Assembly: GCA_900155495.1 (NCBI GenBank)
Contig: FTLJ01000296.1
Span: 1-52,345, forward strand
Direction of reading: 5' to 3'
Source of the DNA: Porogramme epimiltina
Taxonomy: Eukaryota > Basidiomycota > Agaricomycetes > Polyporales > Polyporaceae
DNA length: 52,345 nucleotides
In this document: one piece after another, positions 21,663-33,656 of the stretch
Layout of the letters: the number at the start of each line of letters is the position of its first letter
How positions within the stretch are numbered: position 1 is the first letter of the stretch
Notes under the pieces: generated by a model
Database searches by the model: none
What the model saw: the letters and a program-made list of their open reading frames with translations, nothing else
What the model was told of the DNA's origin: nothing
Translations under genes and position numbers: made by a program

Positions 21663-23631
21663 TCAAGCCTTGATCCTCGAGTCCCTCGATATCCTATCCC
21701 AGCTCACTGCATCGTCCATCGCCGCGAGGCCCGCCTCGCTCCCGAGCGGCTGCTCCTCGAGCTCCGGCGTGTCCTTCGGCCTCCGATGGCGCTGCTCGGT
21801 GAGGAACGCGCGGGCGGCGGAGCGCAGCGCGGCCCACTCGCGCTCCTCGACGCTGCGCTTCTGGCCCGACGCGCGGGGCACGAGCGCGTCGACGAGCTCG
21901 ACGAGCGCCCCGGCGGTCTTGTGCGCGTAGAACGACGCGTCCTTCCTGAACCGCGGCGCGCCGCGCTGCGGCTCCGGCTCCGCGGGCGCGCCCGTCCCGA
22001 ACACGCGCGCGACGTCGAGCCGCACCGCGATGCGCGCGCACTGGCGCAGCGCGGCGGGGTCGCCCGCCGCGAGCGCGGTGCGCACGAGGCACGAGGCGGC
22101 CGCGGCGTCGGGCTCGAGGTTGCGCCCGTGCGAGCGCGTGGCGGGCTGCGGCGCGGACGTCGAGCCGGATGCGGACGCGGACGCGCCGTCTGCGAAGTCG
22201 GAGGCGGCGAAGCCGGTCATGAGCTCGAACGCGCGGAGGGCCGAGTCCCAGTCCTTGGCGCGCCAGCAGGCGACGAGGACGAGGGTGTACGTGCTGGGCC
22301 CGGGGCGGATGCGGTGCCCGATGGGCGCGGTCTGCTCCTGCTCGAGCATCCACTCGAGCGTCTGGAGCGCGTGTGCGGCCTCGGAGAGCGAGCCGAGCGC
22401 GGCGAGGGAGCCGTACGCTGCGAGGACGTGGTCCATGTGGCCGCGGTCGAGCAGGGTGGGGTCGCGCGCCATGACCTGGTGCGCGAAGTGCACGCAGAGG
22501 CGCGGCTTCTTCGCGACGTTGCAGAGCCAGAGCGCGTCCGAGAGGAGGGGCGGGGTGAGCTCGACCGTCGGCGCGGGCGAGGACTCGCCGGGCTTCGAGA
22601 GGCCGACGTGGTCGCGGAGGACGTCGAACGCGGCGATTTGGTCCGCGGGGCGGCCGAGCGCGAGCACTTGGATGATGGCGCCGATGGCATAAGGGTCCAA
22701 AGTTATCCTCGTACTGGTCTGAAGACGTTTCTGGAGGTCTCGCAGGACAAGACGAGCTCCTGAAGCAGCGCTTTCGCGTTCCGTTCGTCCGGTAGGCGAG
22801 TTGTCGTCAGCCGCCGATCCGCGAGCGTAAAGGGAACGGAACATGGTGGTGTATGTATAACAGTCAGGGGAGAGGGGGCCTTCGTCGTCCAGCTCGTTGT
22901 ATACGTCAAAGAGGCGCTGCCACTGTTGTGAATTCTTAAGGACGGCGAGATACGCGTTGATAGGGACTACGGTGAGCTCAGGGCTGTCCGGATTGTGTGC
23001 TTTGACTCGTTGGGTATACTCTAGGTAATTCGCGTACGTTGTGTGAACGTTCTGGAGAAGCTTTCCGCGACCCTCCCAGCTGAGCACTTTCTGGAAAGCG
23101 GACATTAGAGTGACATAAGTCCTGCAATCTGGCTTGACACCGCGCCGCTTCATCTGCATGAAGATAGGGAAGTCAGACTCGTTTCAGGCGCGCGAAACAG
23201 TACCGTACATCGACATAGAGCTGGTACGCAAGCTGAAAACGGCCGGCTTCGCCCGCTTGACTTATCACTGTGCCCCACACAGCGGAGTTTTGGGCATCAA
23301 GCGGCATATTCTTCAGCGTTTCAAGAGCCTCCTCGAGCTTGTTCGCCTCGCAGAGTTTGCTCAACCGCTCCGAGAGTCGGTACGGCTTGAGGAGCGGCTT
23401 GCTGGGGGGATCCCTGCTAGAAGAATCTTTGCTGTGATGCTCATGACGTTTCGTTCTTGGGCGAGGATCATCTTTTGAGTATTTGGGAGTGGCACGAGGA
23501 GGGGCGGGGGCGGAGCGCGTCTTGGAGTTGGGAGAAGTGGTAGAGGTGGCACTGGAAGTAGCATGACGAGGGGTGGCTGGCGCGATCCTACGTGTTACTG
23601 CGTTCAGGGAATGGCGAGCATTGCGAATCAT
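21663..23631 (-). CDS. Pentatricopeptide-repeat protein, probably mitochondrial
   Basis: Predicted organellar RNA-binding PPR protein, 637 aa in two exons (23631-23209 and 23153-21663; intron 54 nt, GT-AG). The N-terminus MIRNARHSLNAVTRRIAPAT is basic, Ser/Ala-rich and presequence-like. Repeat-like helices include KLEEALETLKNMPLDAQN, WGTVISQAGEAGRFQLAYQL, the motif spanning the intron (MKRRGVKPDCRTYVTLMSAF), YNELDDEGPLSPDCYTYTTM and RPGPSTYTLVLVACWRAKDW. The second half is very GC-rich with G/C at most third positions, and it produces long false open frames on the opposite strand. An in-frame ATG at 23682 would add 17 residues. The target transcript cannot be told from sequence. Confidence 0.85.
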
Positions 23632-23874
23632 CGGTAGAAGATAGAGGACGGAAGGCTGCAGAGACGATGACCCAGTGAGCAAGGAGGCGTGTTAAGTCGA
23701 GGAAGCAGAGACAGTCGAGGCGGGTGACTCCGACGACTGGAGGGGTGTGCTCAATGGGCGCCTACGCGTATTTTCGAGACGCGTGCGGGCGAGGAGCGCG
23801 ACTGACTCCGACTGAGGGCGAATCTGCTTCTGTGCCCATATCGACAGGTGAACCAGCGCTGGGCCGATATCCTC

Positions 23875-23881
23875 TTATAAA
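23875..23881 (+). promoter_or_regulatory. TATA-like element before the FPGS gene
   Basis: TTATAAA in the 263-bp divergent gap between the PPR and FPGS genes. It lies only 13 nt before the first in-frame FPGS ATG (23895) but 88 nt before the second (23970). Confidence 0.5.
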
Positions 23882-23894
23882 CCATGCATCCTTG

Positions 23895-25980
23895 ATGTCC
23901 TTCCTCCCCGTCTTCTCTGCCCGCCGTATCTCTGTACATACTTCCCTCGCCGCCCTCTACCGCAGGACCATGTCTACCAGGACTTACCGCGACGCGGTCG
24001 ATCATCTCAACTCCCTTCAATCCAATGCCGCCACCCTGGAGGCCGTCCGCGCTTCCGGCGGTCGTCTGAGCGACTTTGCAATCCCGGAGATGATTGAGTA
24101 TCTGGAGAGGATAGGGTACAGCGCAAGTCTTGTTTCTCTATCTTGGCCATTGGCCTCAATGTAATCGCCCAAATAGACTTCGGACCTCAATAAGCTCAAC
24201 GTGATACATATCACGGGTACGAAGGGCAAAGGCTCGACCTCGGCCTTTGTGGACTCCATCGTCCGCACCACGCGCCCCGACTGGAAAGTTGGTGCGTAAT
24301 TCTCTCCCCCTGATGTGTGCGTATGTCTTGACGCCACCAAGGGCTGTACACATCTCCGCACCTCGTTGCCGTTCGTGAACGAATCCGTGTTAATGGCGCC
24401 CCCCTATCTGAGGACGTATTCACCAAATACTTCTTCGAAGTTTGGGATAAGCTAAAGGAGAACACAAAAGTGAGTTCCGTGAGTGAGCATCCGAGATGTA
24501 ATGTCTGATCTCAATCCTCCAGACTGCACTCCCTCAGACTCCCATAATGCCAGGATATTTCCGGTTTGTTACCCTGTTGGCCTACCACACTTTCCTCCAA
24601 CTTAAGGTATGTGCAATAGTCAGGAGTCCTTCCACACCACTCAATATATAGAACGCAGGTGGACGCCACAGTTCTCGAAGTAGGAGTGGGCGGAAGATAC
24701 GACAGCACAAATATCGTTCCCAAACCCATCGTGACCGGCATTACTGCACTCGGAATCGACCATGTTGGCGTGCTAGGAAAGACCTTGAGGGAAATAGCTT
24801 GGCAGAAAGCTGGAATCTTCAAGGCAGGTCTTACACGGAGGTTCCCGCCGATTACCATCTCATAAAAGAATGACTGCAGGAGGGTGTACCTGCGTTAACA
24901 GTAGAGCAGCCAGAAGAGGCCATGCCCGTCCTCGTAGAGCAGTTCCAAGAGCAGAAGGTCTCGACAATGAAGTTATCGCTTAAGATACCTTTAACTCACA
25001 TCGTTTCAGGCTTCTGATTTCTTCGTGGTTCCGACCTCTCCGGCACTCGAGCAAGTAAAGCTTGGTGCGTACCCCCATCATTGAAGTTCACTCCCTCTAA
25101 TAGTCGCGCAGGCCTTGCCGGCAGTCACCAGTACCAGAATGCAAGCCTCGCCGTGTACCTCGCAAAGCGCTTCATGAGCGTGCAAACATCCGAAACGTAC
25201 CACGAAGAGCTGCCTGCCCCCTTCGTCGAGGGTCTCAAGGCGGCAAAGTGGCCCGGACGCTGCCAGACGGTCGCGGATCCCAGCCACTCGCACACGACGT
25301 GGTTCCTTGACGGCGCACATACTCGCGAGAGCCTCGATTGCTGCATGGAGTGGTATGTGAGCCCAGACGTTGCTCTCCGTCCACGCGAGACTTTGTAAGT
25401 GACATTCCGTACGGCCGCTATGTGCCAGCAACTTACCCCGTTAATGCCTCACGTAGCACTGAGCGCGCCCGCGTGCTCGTCTTCAACTGCACGAGCGGAC
25501 GGGCCGGGGGCGACTTCCTCGCGGCGATGTTCGCCAAGGCAAAGCAGCAGCTCGCGAAGCACGCCGACGCGGACATGCACCCAGGGGCGCTCTTCAATCG
25601 TGTCATTTTCTGCGCCAACGTCACCTACGCCGACGGCGGTTTCAAGGGCGGTGCGTGAACGCTTCCCTTTCCGTTTGGGGTATCACGCAGGGCGGGGGCT
25701 GACCGTTCGAAATCGCACAGATCTCACGACGAAGTCGATCCCCGAGTCTGACTTGGCTCAGCTCAAGACACAAAACGAGCTCGCGGTCGCGTGGTCTGCT
25801 CTCGTTCCGGACTTCCAGGCGGAGAACATTCACGTCCTGCCTTCCATAGAGCACGCGGTCAATCTTATTCGCTCATTGGAGGGCGAGGGCGACGCAGCTG
25901 TCGACGTCCTCGTCGCAGGTAGCCTGCATTTGGTCGGGGGCGTCATCGAGGTCGCTGGCCTCTCTGACGTCGCTCTTTAG
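23895..25980 (+). CDS. MET7: Folylpolyglutamate synthase
   Basis: Adds glutamates to folates (ATP-dependent, Mur-ligase-type fold), in cytosol and/or mitochondria. Exons: 23895-24122, 24177-24291, 24342-24469, 24523-24606, 24659-24823, 24880-24957, 25010-25064, 25112-25394, 25457-25650 and 25721-25980, giving 529 aa. From the second ATG (23970) it is 504 aa. Motifs: the P-loop [95 protein letters not shown] and [10 protein letters not shown] near the end. Introns 24123-24176 and 24824-24879 have GC donors (AGC|GCAAGT and AAG|GCAGGT). The first 25 residues look like a mitochondrial presequence, so alternative starts may give two locations. Confidence 0.94.
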
Positions 25981-26202
25981 GGGGGCAATGCTGTAGCTTC
26001 CATTGATGTTCGGGACTTCACCAGTCCTACGCGGTCGTGTTTTCCTAAATGCTTTCGGTATTCCATGCACATAGATCAGAGAGTAGTGTATCGCCTTCAA
26101 CAGGCCCGGTCTAATTTACAATAATGATGTGGACGGCTGTCGACGTGTTCCGACGTAGATTCATTCCGTATGTGCGAGGGTGGTGTGAGAGGAGTACAAA
26201 TG

Positions 26203-28894
26203 CTACCAACGCTTCGTCCGACTCCTGGTGGGGGCTAGTCCGTAGAAGTGTATCGCCTGTAGTGTGTCCAGGAAGGTTGGAAGACGCCGAAAGTAATGAA
26301 GAGACGGCATACCTTCTGATCGAGGAACGTTTGCACATTACGCCAGAGTCCGGTACGCTTGTCAGAGAACCCAGCGTCGGTCGCGAGCTTCATGAAGATT
26401 TCAAAGTGAAGTGGCTGTACAACACCAGCAAGGTTAGTTCACCCCAGTAATGGGCGCGCGACAAGAGCAGCTCGCCTCATAGCGCAAGATGCGGTGGTGA
26501 AGTGCATCATCCGCCAAAATGGCCTCCTTCAGTGTCGTATTAAGTTCCTCTTGGGACACGCCCTTCCGTCGTACGCTGCCCTCCTCGTCGACCGAATCCT
26601 TTCTGGGACGGCCGCGCTTTCTCTTCGGTGCAGCAGGTTGTAGATTGTGTTCGTTGCGAGCAACTTCTTCGTTGGCTCCAGAAAGTTCTACCCTCGCATC
26701 ACTCGTCGCTCCCTGTACACGCTCTTCGACAGCCCTCGACGGCCCTGGTTGTGGCAGTGGCGACATTTCGGGTTGCACGGAATGGTCTAGACCTGCGGTT
26801 GAACCATACTCCTCAGGATCGTAATGCAAGACGGCGCCGTTGTCCCACTCGTCTTGAGCCCAATCATTCCAGTCACGGTAGCCCTCGTCATCTGGATAGA
26901 AGTCATACCCGTCCCCGTGTCGAACGTCGCTGCCTGCCCACAACGGCCCGTCACCAATGGGCGACGGGCTGCTCCGGTTGCTGTGGATGTTCTGAGGGGG
27001 AGCTGGGCGAGCGCTGCCGCGTGCGTTCTCTGTCGGATTCGGGGAAGCTTGCCGAGGATTTGCGTTTGAGCTGTGGATGGAGATTGGGGAGCCCTGTCGG
27101 TAATTAGCCACGCTCGTTCCTCATGAGGTGAGAGGCACGCACCGGCCTGGTGGACAAGGCCCCAATGTCCTCGGAAGATGTGTCGTGGAGAGAGATGAGA
27201 TCATCGGGTACACCGGCTAATTCAATAGATATTAATACCAAACAGGCTCTGTAGGGATATACGACATACCTTGCCTGGGCGAAACTCCCCCAACTATAGC
27301 CCTAGCCGGTCCAGCTATGTCGTTTAATTTACTCGGGGCGAAGACTTGGGTCGAAGGAGGCTCCTCGATGCCTGTAGCACGGTGAATAACGCTTTCGCAT
27401 GCACTAGGATTCTGTGTGAGGGGAGAAATATCAGATTGCCCCGCAATCGTGGCTCCCATGTGGACAATGCCCGCCTGGACCCGCGGAGTAATGACCGCCC
27501 CAAGATTACTTGGTTGAAACGCTAGGGTGGTATCCGCGGGTTCAACAACTGAGAGAGTGTTATGGGCTGCAACTCGGCTCCTGCTAAATGCCTGAGTTGC
27601 CGAAGGATGCGCTGGCTCCGGAGGTGAAGCTGATCGCGAAGTGGCTCCGGAAGACAGTCCTCTGGCAGAATCAGCATCGTCTTGAAGCAAGAGGCGTGCT
27701 TTATCGAGGATGCTGTCGCGTGTCTCTGTGACGCTCTTGACGGTTTGTAGAACTTGAGGTCTTCTGCTGTGCTTCTTTCGTTGTCCATCTTTGAGCACTT
27801 CGTCCAAGAGCGTGTCTGGTGGCACAGGAGAATCGGCAGGCGAGTTAGACTTCGAGGTTGACGCCACTGGTGGCAGGACACTGAGTTCTTTCCTAATCAA
27901 CGTCCGAACGGTGTCGTCCGCGAGCTTGTTCTTCTTGGCACAGGTCTGGATGTGCTTCATCTTTTGCTCGACGCTTTTCCGCGTCGTCCATGCAAGGTCG
28001 CATGAGACACACTTCAAAAGCCGGGCAAGTTCTTTGTCGGTGAAATCAGCAGCAAACCGATGTGATGGCGCCCTTTTCACTCGTGCCTTTGCGGCCACAG
28101 GGACTGGTAGCGGAGGGGCATTGGTATCCGAAGGTGAAGAAGTTGTACGTCTAGAAAGACTTGGAGCAGTGTAAGCGAATCGGTTAAGCTTAAGCCGACT
28201 CTCGTCTTCGTCTTCTGAATCTTCGCGCGGACTACGAAAGGTTGCAACCGGCGAAGCACCGCTTGTGGGAATAGTCTTGGACGGAACGTCTTGGATTCTA
28301 TTTTGCGAAGGCTGCGGACGAGAAACCGCTCGTGGTAGGCCCAATACCTCTCTTAGAGAAGGCAACGATTCGTCTAGCGTTTCATCTGCATAAGCTCCTC
28401 TTAGCTAAACATTGAACTTTGAGGAGTTATTCCGGCGTACCGTTGAGTGGGTCGAGGGTCTCACTCCCGATGTCCGGAGGGCTAGCTTCTGTGGCGGCAA
28501 GGTTGGTAGGACGGGGTGATGCCGCATCATCAGACAGTTCGCCGCGGTCTGGAGGACACGGTCATCAACAGACATATTACTGGGAGTTCTATATATTAGA
28601 CATGCCTGGAATATCAATTACCAGATGTGGTTTGGAAGCGTCCGGCAGAGTGGGCCAATATGCACGAGAATGGCCTGCGGACAGATCGCTGTCGGTCAAC
28701 TCGATGACATCCACGACCCGAACCGGCGGTGGTTTAGGCTTTGTGCGCGTCTTCTTCCTCCGTGTTTTCTCGAGGAGGCGTCGTTCTATTCGCTCTGGCT
28801 CGGAGTCTTCCACATATTCAGTTGCGGACCCTCCGGTCGTCGCTTGAGAGTACAAACTCTGACTGCGGTACATGGAAGGCCCTGGAAGCGACAT
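26203..28894 (-). CDS. SLX4: SLX4-like scaffold of structure-specific endonucleases
   Basis: Predicted nuclear scaffold for Slx1 and other structure-specific nucleases in recombination repair; 786 aa. Exons: 28894-28606, 28548-28441, 28385-27270, 27216-27143, 27093-26476, 26414-26313 and 26256-26203; all in phase. In order: VIDVIELTDSD-type hydrophobic-acidic stretch (RVVDVIELTDSDLS), fitting a SUMO-interacting motif; a zinc-finger-like segment LLKCVSCDLAWTT...KMKHIQTCAKK (C2HC spacing); an AT-hook KRKRGRPRK; and the C-terminal CCD-like helix region HFEIFMKLATDAGFSDKRTG, LWRNVQTFLDQKAIHFYG. Introns 28605-28549 and 26475-26415 have GC donors. Much of the middle is low complexity. The SLX4 call rests on the finger and the C-terminal domain; confidence is good but not absolute. 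Confidence 0.8.
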
Positions 28895-29322
28895 GCGGCG
28901 GAAGGAGTGGCAGGAGTTTGGAATAGGGGAATGGAAGACAGGGGCCGCAGCGTGAAGGAAGCGCTGCGGTAGTGCTGCTCCACTGGTTCTCCTGAGTGGA
29001 CGGGCAACGGTGGACGGGTGTGCGAGGGCGGAGACACGCCGCATGCAGCTAAGCGAGGAGACTCGGGAGTGGTGGGCTCGGAAGCGAGCACGCGTCGCGT
29101 ACACTGTGACGCGGGCGCGTTTGTTGACGCGTTGTTTGGCCGGGCGCTCTGTGGCCTCGCGTCTGCTGCCCGTCTGGTCTCCGCGATTCCCAATAATCTT
29201 GCCGACGGTCCTCCACCCAAACGTGTTTCGCCGTTTTTTCAGTCGACTCCCTTGTACTTAAGCCCGCAGTCACTCCAATCCCACCCTGTTCCCCACGCGT
29301 GCCCTCTTCGCCTCGTTCCGCC
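28895..29322. other. Divergent promoter region SLX4 / importin-11
   Basis: A 428-bp gap between divergent ATGs. In-frame ATGs upstream of the SLX4 start extend to 29104, but the added sequence is Arg/Ser/Pro-rich and unlike the family. No TATA element is evident. Confidence 0.5.
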
Positions 29323-32300
29323 ATGGCTCTGCCCACCCAGGCTCAGCCACAGCAAGTCACTCCAGAAGAACTCTACAATGCTGTCTGTGGTGCTGCGTCC
29401 CAAAATCCAGCCCAAGTTCAAGCTTCCACAACCCGCTTGAAAGAGCTCCTCGAGATCCCCGGGGCGTATGACTACCTACATGAGATCGCGACGCAGAGGA
29501 CGCTCCCCTTACAGGTGCGACAGCAAGCGATCATTCAATTCAAGAATGCCGCTACTGGACACTGGAGATCACGCAAGTAAGCTCGCTTGCTTCCTTTCCG
29601 CTCACTTCCGCAGAGACTTATATGGTATAGGCTCTTTTCCCCGGAGAGCAAAGGGCGGATCCGTGGGCGATGCTTAACCCTCTTGGACGAGACCGATGAT
29701 ATTGTGAGCAGCTATTTTACTGTGCCTTACATCTCCGCCCACTCCGCCCGCTCCCTTTGGTCTAGATCGCCCAATGCAACAATCTCATTGTCGCCAAGAT
29801 CGCGCGGCAAGACTATCCTGTTGCATGGTATGCACCTTCGAAAGCTCCCCTGCCCCTGTAGACTCATTCGAAGACCATACAGGCCTAGCCTCATTTCGCA
29901 ACTAGTAAACGCGATCAATACATCCATCGAAGGACGCTACAACAACACTATCCCAAACGCGGCAGTCATATTGCGTCGTTCGCTCCAATTATTGAATGCT
30001 GTCCTGAAGGAGTATGCAGCTTTCAAGATGCTGACCGGCGTGAAGACCATGGGACAGGTACGCCAGCTTCGTCAGCCTGGTCCTACCGTAGCTGAACCGC
30101 TGCAGCTCGTAGAAGATCTAAGAATCCCTATGCAAGCGCACTACGCTCGGCTAACGTCTACCCTTCCTTCTATTACTCCTGCGACCCTCGGCCAGGTCAA
30201 TGTCGCAGAAGATATTTTGCTCGCCCATTTGTCTTTCAAGTGTCTTGTCAAGATGACCTTCTGGGCATACCATCGCTATTCCTGCTGCAGAGACTACAGA
30301 GAGTACGAACCCTGGGTATGAAGCTTGTCCATCCTACGCACTGTATGAGCTCATTATGTCACAGGTTCAAGAGTTCTTCCAGAATTCTGCGATCCAGTTT
30401 CAAGCACTGTCAGAACTGCGCATTAACCTGGTTTCCTCACTCGGAGCAGTACCCGGAGATGCGACTACCCAGCGTAGCCTAGACCTTCTCACAAGACACG
30501 TACGAGTGTTTGGGAAGCTCTTCAGGCGCATGCAGCGTGACAATCCTGCTCATTTCGTCACTCTTCCTATGTGCGGCGATTTGGTGCTGTACTACTGGAG
30601 TAAAGTCGTTCAGGCTACGTCTGGGACTCCAGACCAGATCGCAGGTAAATTTGCCTAGCTTCGACTATGGCGATTTGTCTCATGCTATTTTGATCCAGAC
30701 TCTTCACAAGTGACTTACCCTGTGCGCTTCCTCGTGCAGGGGATGGCGCTTTTCAAAGACAGTTTAGCTCAGTGGACGCCCACTAAGAAAGACGGCTCGC
30801 AGAACGACCGAGGTAATCTAGCTTCGGCGTGCGTCGGCTGATCTAATGGCTCATTATGACTGTGCAGCCCTTTCGAAAGAATTTGTCGAAGATGCCGTCA
30901 AGATTCTGGTCACTAGGTTTATCCCCCTGAACCCTTCCGATCTTGACAACTGGATGGCCGATCCCGAGGAGTGGGTCAACACGGAGGAAAAGGAGAACGA
31001 CCAATGGGAATACGAGCTACGAGTAAAGTCACTGCTCAAAGTATCCCGTATGAAAACTCACACATCTCTGTTTAGCCCTGTGGAGAGCGGGTGCTAATGA
31101 CCCTCGCTGCCCAATACCCTCAGTTTGTTCGTCCTCTCATAGAGACAACCTTCCATAACCTTGTGGGTGAGTAGCTGTTTCTCGATGGTTCTCGAATGTT
31201 TCTGACACACCGTAGGACAACGGTCTGGGGAACTGTCCGTCATCATCCAAAAGGAGGCTCTTTATTGCGCTCTCGGCCGCTGCGCCCACCGCCTAAAGGA
31301 CACAATACCATTCCAGCAGTGGCTGGAGACCTCGTTAACAGCGGAAGCTCAGGAAACGAACCGGAAGTAAGACGACAACTTGGACAGCTTTTGACGGGTG
31401 CTCATCCTTTAAACAGTTACCCTATCGTGAAACGGCGAATTGCATGGCTTCTAGGAAAGCTGATCTCCGACGAATGCCTCAAGGCGAACAACCAGAGTCT
31501 GTGGCAGGTCCTTGTTCATCTTCTTCAAGACCAGGGCGAGGGTTCAGACGCGGTCGTCCGTCTAACTGCTGCCATTGCAATTCGAGAATGTGTCGATGTA
31601 CGTGCCCACAGGTTGTTCTGGGAAGAATATGGTTGACAAAGACCCTTCAGAGTCTCAACTTCGAACCCGACTCATTTGCTCCTTTCCTTCCGCCCGTCGT
31701 AGCATCGCTTGTGCAACTCACAGCCGAGGCGGACTCTCTCGAGGCGAAGCGGCGTATCACCGATAGCTTGAACACTGTCATCGAACGTGCTGAATCTAGA
31801 GTATGTCCGATGAAGCTCACGCATGACCGATACCTCTAGCTAATGATCCCTCTTAGATTGTTCCTCTGATGGGAATGGTCGCGGAGCCGATCCCACAACT
31901 CTGTGTGTTTATTTTTATCTATTTGATTCGGCACAAGCTTCTTACCCAAGATTTCAAGGGACCGCTGCTGAAGAAGACTGGTTATTCAAAGCTTGCCTTC
32001 TGGGTACTGTGACCAAGTTGGTCGAGGTATGTCATAAAATGTAGTCATCCGTTATCTTGCTCATAGAAACTGCAGTCCACAAAAGAGCAATCAAGCTCTC
32101 TATCCGCGCTCTACGTGCCGCTTATCCGGGAAAGCCTGAGCTCTCCGGTGTGTAAAAGCGCCACTTGAATCCTTCGTAAAATCTGACGTCTTCTTAGGCC
32201 CAACTTCACCTCGATGGGGATGCATTCATATTGTGGCAAAGTGCCCTGCGCAATGCCGTTTCTATCCAGTCCATGAACGGCGCACCGAGCCTTCTCGACC

Positions 32301-33457
32301 TCGTCCCTCTGTCCATCGAGCAACTTACGAGCAACCTTGAACTTACCGGGACAATTGTGCGCATCCACGAATCGTACTTCCTTCTCGATGCTCCGCGCAT
32401 TCTACAGGTGAGCTTAGCATGAGCGTTTGTAAGCCCCTCGTATTCTAACAGACCATCCAGCTTGGTGCCGTTGACCTCTTCCGTGCTTTCAATTCGGGAA
32501 TCAACGAAGCGATCGCCATCAACGTCAAGCAAATGACCACCGCGCTCTGCATGCTTTTGCAGATCGCTCCGGCGGGGCTCTGGGGCGAAGCCTTGCACGT
32601 CTCGGGCCTTTTTGCCACAATCGTGACTGGCCTAGAGGAGGACAAGGCATGCGTTCCCAATATCGACTTCTCGCTTTTGCCCTGACGTGTTGAATGCCAG
32701 CTGCAAACATCCACCCTCACCGAATACATTTTCGTGCTCGCCCGTATCGCGGTCGCAGACAGACAGCTGTTCCTACAACTCGTATTGGCGACCGCTACGG
32801 CCAAGAATGTCGACCAGTCCCAAATCTGGGAGCCCATTCTGAACCAGTGGTGGCAACGTGTAATTGTCTTTAGGATGCCGTTTTGTACAGTTTTCTCACG
32901 TGTTTTTTGCACAGTTCGACAACATGTCGGAGCCACGCCACCGCAAGCTCGCGGCAATGGGTATCGCGAACCTGGTCGCGACAGGCCGCCCGGAAGTCCT
33001 CGACCGTCTGTCGACCGAGATTTGCAACCTCTGGATAGACGTGTTTGGAGAGATCAAGGAAGCGCAGGAGAGTGGAAACGAGTGCGTCATCGTGCTCCAT
33101 GTCTGTGTTCTGGCTCTTACTAATATTTCCGTACGTAGCTCTTTGATCACCCTGTACTGGGACCGTCCGTTTGAACACGAGTACACCGACTCCGAGGGGA
33201 CTCTAGAGCACGGTCGACGAAAGGCCGTAAGTCATCTTCTTTCACCCTGGTACCCGCAACGCTTCTGACTTCGCGCCCAGGTCTTCGAGAACGACCCAGT
33301 GCGGACTATATCGCTCACTGGGTATATTGCGGAGCGCTTGCGTGAGGCTGAGGCGGCGTGTGGGGGCGGGGCGGAACTGCAAAACCGCTTCCTGTCGAAG
33401 GCGGATCCTCTGCTCATGAAACAGATCTACGACGCGCTGATGGGCAGCCGGTCTTGA
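29323..33457 (+). CDS. Importin-11 / Kap120-like karyopherin
   Basis: Importin-beta family nuclear transport receptor built of HEAT repeats, spread over many exons. The N-terminal importin-N domain is visible: VTPEELYNAVCGAASQNP, LPLQVRQQAIIQFKNAATGH, WRSRKLF, then IAQCNNLIVAKIARQDYP and AWPSLISQLVNAI. Later matches to the importin-11 pattern include YPIVKRRIAWLLGKLISDEC, LLQDQGEGSDAVVRLTAAIA, and LQLVLATATAKNVDQSQIWE. The C-terminus KQIYDALMGSRS ends at the TGA at 33455-33457. The start is the ATG at 29323 (CCGCCATGG context). I checked the first four junctions only; internal exon borders are not listed. Other importins (Kap108/Sxm1 type) are the main alternative. Confidence 0.85.
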
Positions 33458-33656
33458 GAGATCGATCTTGGGAAGATGTTTGAGGTGGGCGGGCTGATCT
33501 AATGGTTGTCTTGTTATAATGCGGGTTTATTCGATGTCACGCCGTACGATATACACGGCGTCACTTCTTGATATACATCATCACTCCCTGCCCTCTGGGC
33601 CCATTCTTTCAGAGTGCTTCTTATTATGGTGTGACCCAGTTACAACGCCTAGCATC

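Noticed and set aside
21651..22763. Plus-strand open frame of 370 codons opposite the PPR gene
   Set aside because: Composition is almost only Arg, Ala, Gly, Glu, Val and Leu, with no domain. It is explained by the high third-position GC of the PPR gene on the other strand, whose protein has clear repeat motifs and a presequence.
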